Origin: DASQTB01 sp035642095
GTDB taxonomy: Bacteria; Actinomycetota; UBA4738; CALAEC01
DNA length: 23,971 nt
Assembly: GCA_035642095.1 (NCBI GenBank)
Contig: DASQTB010000116.1
Coordinates: 1 to 23,971, forward strand
Reading direction: 5' to 3'
Shown: piece by piece, positions 20,081 through 23,971 of the stretch
How the letters are laid out: each line of letters opens with the position of its first letter
How positions within the stretch are numbered: the stretch's first letter is position 1
Made by a program: the position numbers and the translations under genes
Notes under the pieces: model-generated
Told to the model about the DNA's origin: nothing
Databases searched by the model: none
Seen by the model: only the letters and a program-made list of their open reading frames with translations

Positions 20081-20472
20081 GGCGAGCACGGGCGCAGGCT
20101 GAGGACCTGGAGGCCGCCCATGACGATGATCGGCAGGAACAGTCCCGCCGACAGCATCCCCGCGAACGCCATGAACGCCTCTCGCCCCGATCGCGGGTCC
20201 CGATCATCATTCCGGCGCCGGCTCCACCATCGGAATCCGATCACGCCCGCCGCCAGAGCGACCACCGCCGCGGCGGCGGTCAGGGCCAGTACCCAGGTCT
20301 CCACGCTGGCCCCCAGCACCATGCCCCGGGAGGCGGTGGCCGGTCCGCAGGCCGCGACCTCCTCCAGAAACCACCCCCCGGACAGTTGGACGGCCCAGGC
20401 CACGACGGCCCCCAGCGAGGCGAACCACAACGCCGGACCGCTTCCCGCCGTTCCCGTCCGCGCGTCCCCCAT
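20077..20472 (-). CDS. Three-helix membrane protein of the oxidase operon
   Basis: This 131-aa protein has three clear transmembrane helices: ALWFASLGAVVAWAVQLSGGWFL, TWVLALTAAAAVVALAAGVIGF and AFMAFAGMLSAGLFLPIIVMGGLQVL. A basic loop lies between the second and third (RWWSRRRNDDRDPRSGRE). Its ATG overlaps the ctaE stop as TGATG. It lies between ctaE and the cytochrome c gene and probably serves oxidase assembly or stability. The family is not recognised with confidence. Confidence 0.78.
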   Translation of the reverse strand: MGDARTGTAGSGPALWFASLGAVVAWAVQLSGGWFLEEVAACGPATASRGMVLGASVETWVLALTAAAAVVALAAGVIGFRWWSRRRNDDRDPRSGREAFMAFAGMLSAGLFLPIIVMGGLQVLSLRPCSP

Positions 20473-21068
20473 CACGCCGCCGCCAGGTAGAGCGACGAGA
20501 AGATGGCGATCCACACGGCGTCAACGAAGTGCCAGTACAGCGCGACGTTCCGCACGGTGGCGTGACGCTCGCCGTGGTAGAACCCTCGGCCGGCCTGGAT
20601 CTGAACCCACAGGTTCAGCAGGAGCGCGCCCAGGACATGGGCCCCGTGGAACCCGGTGATCAGGAAGAACAGCGAACCGTACGCGTTCGTCTGGGGTGTG
20701 AACTGACGGAGGCTCTCCGAGTACTCGAACGCCTGGAGCACCAGAAAGGTCGTCCCCAGGACGAAGCTACACAGGAGGCCCACTCGGAGCCGGCCCCGGC
20801 TCCCCCGGCGGATCCCCGCGTCGGCGATGTGCATGGGGATGCTGCTGGAGAGCAGGATCACGGTCATGACCGAGGGGAGGAGGAGGTCCGGGGCCTCGAT
20901 CCCCTCCGGCGGCCACAGGGCCGTGGCCCGGAACCGGAGGAAGAAGTAGGAGACGATCAACGAGGCGAAGAGGGCCGCCTCGGTGAGGATGAACAGCAGC
21001 ATCCCCATCGTGCCCGTGGTCGGCTGGGACTCCCGGTAGAACGGCTCCGCCCGCTCCACCGAACCCAT
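20472..21068 (-). CDS. ctaE: Cytochrome c oxidase subunit III
   Basis: This 198-aa subunit III has five transmembrane helices. It shows the motifs MGMLLFILTEAALFASLIVSYFFLRFRA, SSSIPMHIADAGIRRG, LVLQAFEYSESLRQFT, GSLFFLITGFHGAHVLGALL and the terminal WHFVDAVWIAIFSSLYLAA. It is the short five-helix form common with heme-copper oxidases of Gram-positive and related bacteria. ATG 21068 overlaps the ctaD stop as TGATG; a longer frame upstream would run into ctaD. Confidence 0.95.
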   Translation of the reverse strand: MGSVERAEPFYRESQPTTGTMGMLLFILTEAALFASLIVSYFFLRFRATALWPPEGIEAPDLLLPSVMTVILLSSSIPMHIADAGIRRGSRGRLRVGLLCSFVLGTTFLVLQAFEYSESLRQFTPQTNAYGSLFFLITGFHGAHVLGALLLNLWVQIQAGRGFYHGERHATVRNVALYWHFVDAVWIAIFSSLYLAAA

Positions 21069-22957
21069 CACCGCGCCGTCTCCGGGGCGTCGGTTCGGAG
21101 GTGCCAGCCGCCGACACCCACCAGGAACAGAATGGTGCCCACGGCGGCCACGGCGAGCTCGGCCTCGGTCAGGAAGCCGACGAAGATCAGGGCCAGGGCC
21201 GCGGTGACCAGGAGCGGCCACCCCGACTCGTGGGGCATCTCCAGGATCTCGCTGGGCTCGGCGTCGAGGACCGTGGTGGCCACCGTTCGATGGCCCTCCG
21301 CCGGAACGGGCGTCCGGCCGACGGCCCGCTCGGCGTCACGGAGCCGGGCCTCCCGATCCCAGTTCGGGTGGCGGTCCCGCACATCCGGGATCACCGCGAA
21401 GTCGTACTCGGGAGGCGGCGAGCCCACAGCCCACTCCAGCGTGTCTCCTCCCCATGGGTCGTCGCCGGCCGCCTCACCCCGGCGGCGGGACACGACGATG
21501 TTCACCGCCGTGACCAGGATCCCGGCGGCCAGAACGAATGCTCCCACGGTGGCCAGGAGGTTGTACGGGTCCCACCCGAGGCCCTCCGGCCAGGTCCACA
21601 CCCGGCGAGGCATCCCGAGCAATCCGGCGATGTGCATCGGGAAGAACGTCACGTTGAAACCAACGAAGATCAGCCAGAAGCTCCACCGACCCCAGGACTC
21701 GTTAAGCAGGCGGCCGGTGATCTTCGGGACCCAGTGGTACAGACCGGCGAAGACCGGGAATACCGCTCCGCCGAACAGGACGTAGTGGAGGTGGGCGACC
21801 ACGAAGTAGGAGTCGGTGACCTGCTGGTCGAATGGGATCGAGGCGAACATCACCCCCGTCACGCCGCCGATGACGAACACCACCACGAAGGCCAGGCAGA
21901 ACAGCAGCGGCGTGCGCAGCCGCGGCCGTCCGCCGAGGACGGTGGCGATCCAGGCGAACACCTGGACGCCGCTGGGGATGGTGATGATCATGCTCGCCGC
22001 GGCGAACAACCCCATGGAGATCTGGGGCAGGCCCACCGCGAACATGTGGTGGACCCAGACACCGAAGCCGATGACTGCCGTGGCCACCGTGGCCAGGGCG
22101 ACCCACGTGTAGGCCACCATCGGCCTTCGGCTGAACACGGGGATCACTGACGAGACGATGCCCACCGCCGGCAGGAAGATGATGTACACGTCCGGGTGGC
22201 CGAAGATCCAGAAGAGGTGTTGCCATAGCACTGGGTCGCCCCCCGGGCCGGAGAAGAAGTGGAACCCGAACCGTCGCTCCACCAGCAGCATGATGTTCCC
22301 GGCCGTGAGCGGAGGAAGGGCCAGGACGATCGAGAACGACGCGGCCAGGAGGGCCCAGCAGAACAGGGGCATCCGAGCGATCGTCATCCCCGGCGCGCGG
22401 AGCTTGAGGATCGTGACGATGAAGTTGATAGCCCCGGCCGTGGTGGAGATCCCCAGGAAGATCAGGCCGAGCACGTAGAACTCGATGTTCAGCCCCGGAG
22501 TGAAGGCCCGCCCGGACAGCGGCGCGTAGTTGAACCATCCGTTGTTCGGGGCCACGCCGAAAAGGAGGCCGCCATACATGAACACGCCGGACGCCAGGAA
22601 CACCCAGTAGCCGAAAGCGTTCAGGCGCGGGAAGGCCATGTCCCGGGCCCCCACCATGAGCGGGATCAGGAAGTTGCCGAAGCCAGATAACATCGGGGTG
22701 ATGAACAGGAAGATCATGGTGATCCCGTGCATGCTGAACAGCTGGTTGAACGCCTCTGGCCCCACGAGCCTGCCGTCGGGAAGAGCCAGCTGGGCCCGGA
22801 TGATCAGCGCTTCCAGTCCACCCAGGACGAAGAACGTGAACGCGGTAACCAGGTAGCGGACCCCGATCCGCTTGTGATCCACCGTGGTGAGCCACGTCCG
22901 CCACGTCCTCGGCTCGGCCCAGGCCCGCTCCATCCGGCGCGCGACGGTGGTGGCCAC
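21068..22957 (-). CDS. ctaD: Cytochrome c oxidase subunit I with two-helix C-terminal extension
   Basis: This 629-aa catalytic subunit is a heme-copper oxidase. It shows TVDHKRIGVRYL, the heme a ligand in MHGITMIFLF, GARDMAFPRLNAF (D-channel entry Asp kept), WQHLFWIFGHPDVYIIFLP (CuB His254 and the cross-linked Tyr258), WVHHMFAVGL (two CuB His), IPSGVQVFAW and HLHYVLFGGAVFP (heme a3 and a ligands). Asp256 replaces the usual Glu and Gln332 replaces the K-channel Lys; the spacing of 76 residues is exactly that of 286/362 in the Rhodobacter enzyme. Beyond the 12 core helices, a roughly 110-residue tail carries a soluble linker and two more helices (LLVTAALALIFVGFLTEAEL, VAAVGTILFLVGVGGWHL), as in fused subunit I/IV forms. 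The GTG start overlaps the ctaC stop (TAGTG). Confidence 0.96.
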   Translation of the reverse strand: MATTVARRMERAWAEPRTWRTWLTTVDHKRIGVRYLVTAFTFFVLGGLEALIIRAQLALPDGRLVGPEAFNQLFSMHGITMIFLFITPMLSGFGNFLIPLMVGARDMAFPRLNAFGYWVFLASGVFMYGGLLFGVAPNNGWFNYAPLSGRAFTPGLNIEFYVLGLIFLGISTTAGAINFIVTILKLRAPGMTIARMPLFCWALLAASFSIVLALPPLTAGNIMLLVERRFGFHFFSGPGGDPVLWQHLFWIFGHPDVYIIFLPAVGIVSSVIPVFSRRPMVAYTWVALATVATAVIGFGVWVHHMFAVGLPQISMGLFAAASMIITIPSGVQVFAWIATVLGGRPRLRTPLLFCLAFVVVFVIGGVTGVMFASIPFDQQVTDSYFVVAHLHYVLFGGAVFPVFAGLYHWVPKITGRLLNESWGRWSFWLIFVGFNVTFFPMHIAGLLGMPRRVWTWPEGLGWDPYNLLATVGAFVLAAGILVTAVNIVVSRRRGEAAGDDPWGGDTLEWAVGSPPPEYDFAVIPDVRDRHPNWDREARLRDAERAVGRTPVPAEGHRTVATTVLDAEPSEILEMPHESGWPLLVTAALALIFVGFLTEAELAVAAVGTILFLVGVGGWHLRTDAPETAR

Positions 22958-23940
22958 TACTCCAGCGTCTCCAGGTAGTCCAGCAGGGCCTGTAACTCGG
23001 GCCCCGACAGGCTCGTGGGCGGCATCCGGTTTCCCGGCTTGATGCGCTGGGGGTCGACGATCCATCCGCCGAGGTTGCCCCGCGTGTTGGGGACGGTCCC
23101 GGCCCCCAGCCACCGCCGGCCGGCCAGGTGGGTCAGGTCGGGCCCGACCGCCGCCGTGGCCTCCGTCCCCCGGATGGTGTGGCAGGCCACACAGGACGAC
23201 GAGAGGAAGACCTCTTGGCCCTGGGCCGCCCCGTCCTCGACCGGTGCTGCGGCATCTCCGGCCTGGGCGGAAACCCAGCCGGCGAAGCGATCCGGCGTCT
23301 CAGCGATGACCAGGAAAGCCATCTGGGCGTGGGCCAGCCCGCAGAACTCGGCGCACTGCCCCCGGTACACTCCCGGGGCATCCGCCCGGATCAGGATGCG
23401 ATTCGTTCGCCCCGGGATCATGTCGATCTTCCGGCTGAGACGCGGAACCCAGAGACTGTGGATGACGTCTCTGCTCCTGACCCTGAGCTCGACGGGGGTG
23501 TCCGTGGGGATATGGATCTCGTTGGCGGTGACGAACCCGGGATCGGGGTAGCGCACCTCCCACCAGAACTGCCGGCCGATCACGTCGACCGTCACACGGG
23601 CCTCGCCTCGCGGTGGCGCCGAGACGGACGGTAACGTGGCCACGGTGATCACGAACACCACGACCAGGATCAGGAACGGAACGATCACGCCGCCCACCAC
23701 GACCAGTCCCATTCCGCCCCATCCCCGCTGGAGGGCCCTCGGTCGGCGGAGCGACGCCACCAGGACCAGCATGGTCACCACCGCAACGACGACCGCGGAG
23801 ATGGCGAACAGGACCCACCACAGCGTGGCCACGTCGCGGGCTTCCGGCGAGGCCGGATCGAGCGCGGACTGGTCACCGCGGCAGGTGACGAAGAGGACCG
23901 GGGCCAGGAAGCCCACGGCCACGCCGAGGCGGCGGGTCAC
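22957..23940 (-). CDS. ctaC: Cytochrome c oxidase subunit II with fused cytochrome c domain (caa3 type)
   Basis: This 327-aa protein has an N-terminal signal with a possible lipobox-like Cys (VLFVTCRGD) and two transmembrane helices (TLWWVLFAISAVVVAVVTMLVLV and VVVGGVIVPFLILVVVFVITVA). The cupredoxin domain follows, with QFWWEVRYPD, VIHSLWVPRLSRKIDMIPGRTN and the CuA site GQCAEFCGLAHAQM. Residues from about 230 form a class I cytochrome c: GQEVFLSSSCVACHTIRG with CVACH, then WIVDPQRIKPGNRMPPTSL with the Met ligand. Such caa3-type enzymes take electrons directly from another cytochrome. GTG 23940 is chosen because its bases overlap a preceding in-frame TGA as GTGA. It leads the oxidase genes seen in the window. 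Confidence 0.95.
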   Translation of the reverse strand: MTRRLGVAVGFLAPVLFVTCRGDQSALDPASPEARDVATLWWVLFAISAVVVAVVTMLVLVASLRRPRALQRGWGGMGLVVVGGVIVPFLILVVVFVITVATLPSVSAPPRGEARVTVDVIGRQFWWEVRYPDPGFVTANEIHIPTDTPVELRVRSRDVIHSLWVPRLSRKIDMIPGRTNRILIRADAPGVYRGQCAEFCGLAHAQMAFLVIAETPDRFAGWVSAQAGDAAAPVEDGAAQGQEVFLSSSCVACHTIRGTEATAAVGPDLTHLAGRRWLGAGTVPNTRGNLGGWIVDPQRIKPGNRMPPTSLSGPELQALLDYLETLE

Positions 23941-23971
23941 CCGGCTCGGCGGGTCAGCGTTCCGCTCATCG
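23937..23971 (-). CDS. C-terminal end of an upstream operon gene, cut by window edge
   Basis: On the minus strand the frame ending at TGA 23939-23937 is open to the right edge and reads MSGTLTRRAG. It overlaps the ctaC start by four bases (GTGA), exactly like the other junctions in this operon, so it is probably the last codons of an upstream gene. Too little remains to name it. Confidence 0.35.
   Translation of the reverse strand, partial: MSGTLTRRAG

Noticed and set aside
1..23971. CRISPR array, insertion sequence or phage genes
   Set aside because: No regularly spaced repeats, transposase, integrase or phage structural motifs were seen on either strand.

Overview
The window is high-GC DNA with many GTG starts, tightly packed operons, start codons that overlap the previous stop (GTGA or TGATG), and several start codons placed 6-9 bases after a TANNNT element with no ribosome binding site. 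This points to an actinobacterium or a related high-GC lineage. Nothing in the sequence fixes the species.

Layout. Bases 1-2200 hold the C-terminal part of a small GHKL ATPase (+) and an adenine deaminase (ade, -). Bases 2200-7200 are a looser accessory stretch. It contains a histone H1-tail-like basic protein, a tRNA-Val-like 3' half, a long leader with a 12-bp inverted repeat, a secreted LVIVD-repeat protein with an inserted PA domain, a frameshifted relic of the C-terminus of the GTPase gene der, another short orphan fragment, a RibD/DHFR-like reductase and a possible ThiF-like scrap. Bases 7165-8400 carry a DUF2236 oxygenase-family protein and a GlsB/YeaQ-type membrane protein, separated by a strong hairpin terminator.

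Bases 8487-14657 form a molybdenum cofactor locus. A leftward operon runs mogA-xdhC fusion, moaD-moaE fusion (MoaX type), moeA, moaC, with every junction a 4-base GTGA overlap. Divergent from it are moaA and a MOT1-type molybdate transporter. These cover cyclic pyranopterin formation, molybdopterin synthase, adenylylation and metal insertion; the MoaD-activating enzyme and any nucleotide-adding MobA/MocA are not here. Bases 14456-16241 hold an unrecognised protein and an MFS exporter (-). Bases 16282-19042 hold two sulfite-oxidase-fold molybdoenzymes in divergent units: a membrane/Tat-type one (-), and a cytoplasmic one (+) co-transcribed with a 76-aa protein and an Asp-box (BNR) propeller. 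An ABC ATPase that has lost its second half closes that operon.

Bases 19380-23971 are a leftward aa3/caa3-type cytochrome c oxidase operon: ctaC with a fused cytochrome c domain, ctaD, ctaE, a 3-TM protein, a cytochrome c lipoprotein and a small membrane protein. CtaD has Asp at the usual Glu gate of the D channel and Gln at the K-channel Lys, at exactly the canonical 76-residue spacing.

The connecting theme is molybdenum: uptake, cofactor synthesis, cofactor insertion (XdhC) and two user enzymes lie within about 10 kb, next to a respiratory terminal oxidase that could accept electrons from the exported enzyme. The most unusual items are the MogA-XdhC fusion, the divergent molybdoenzyme pair with its propeller partner, the proton-channel substitutions in CtaD, and the recurrent leaderless-promoter pattern.
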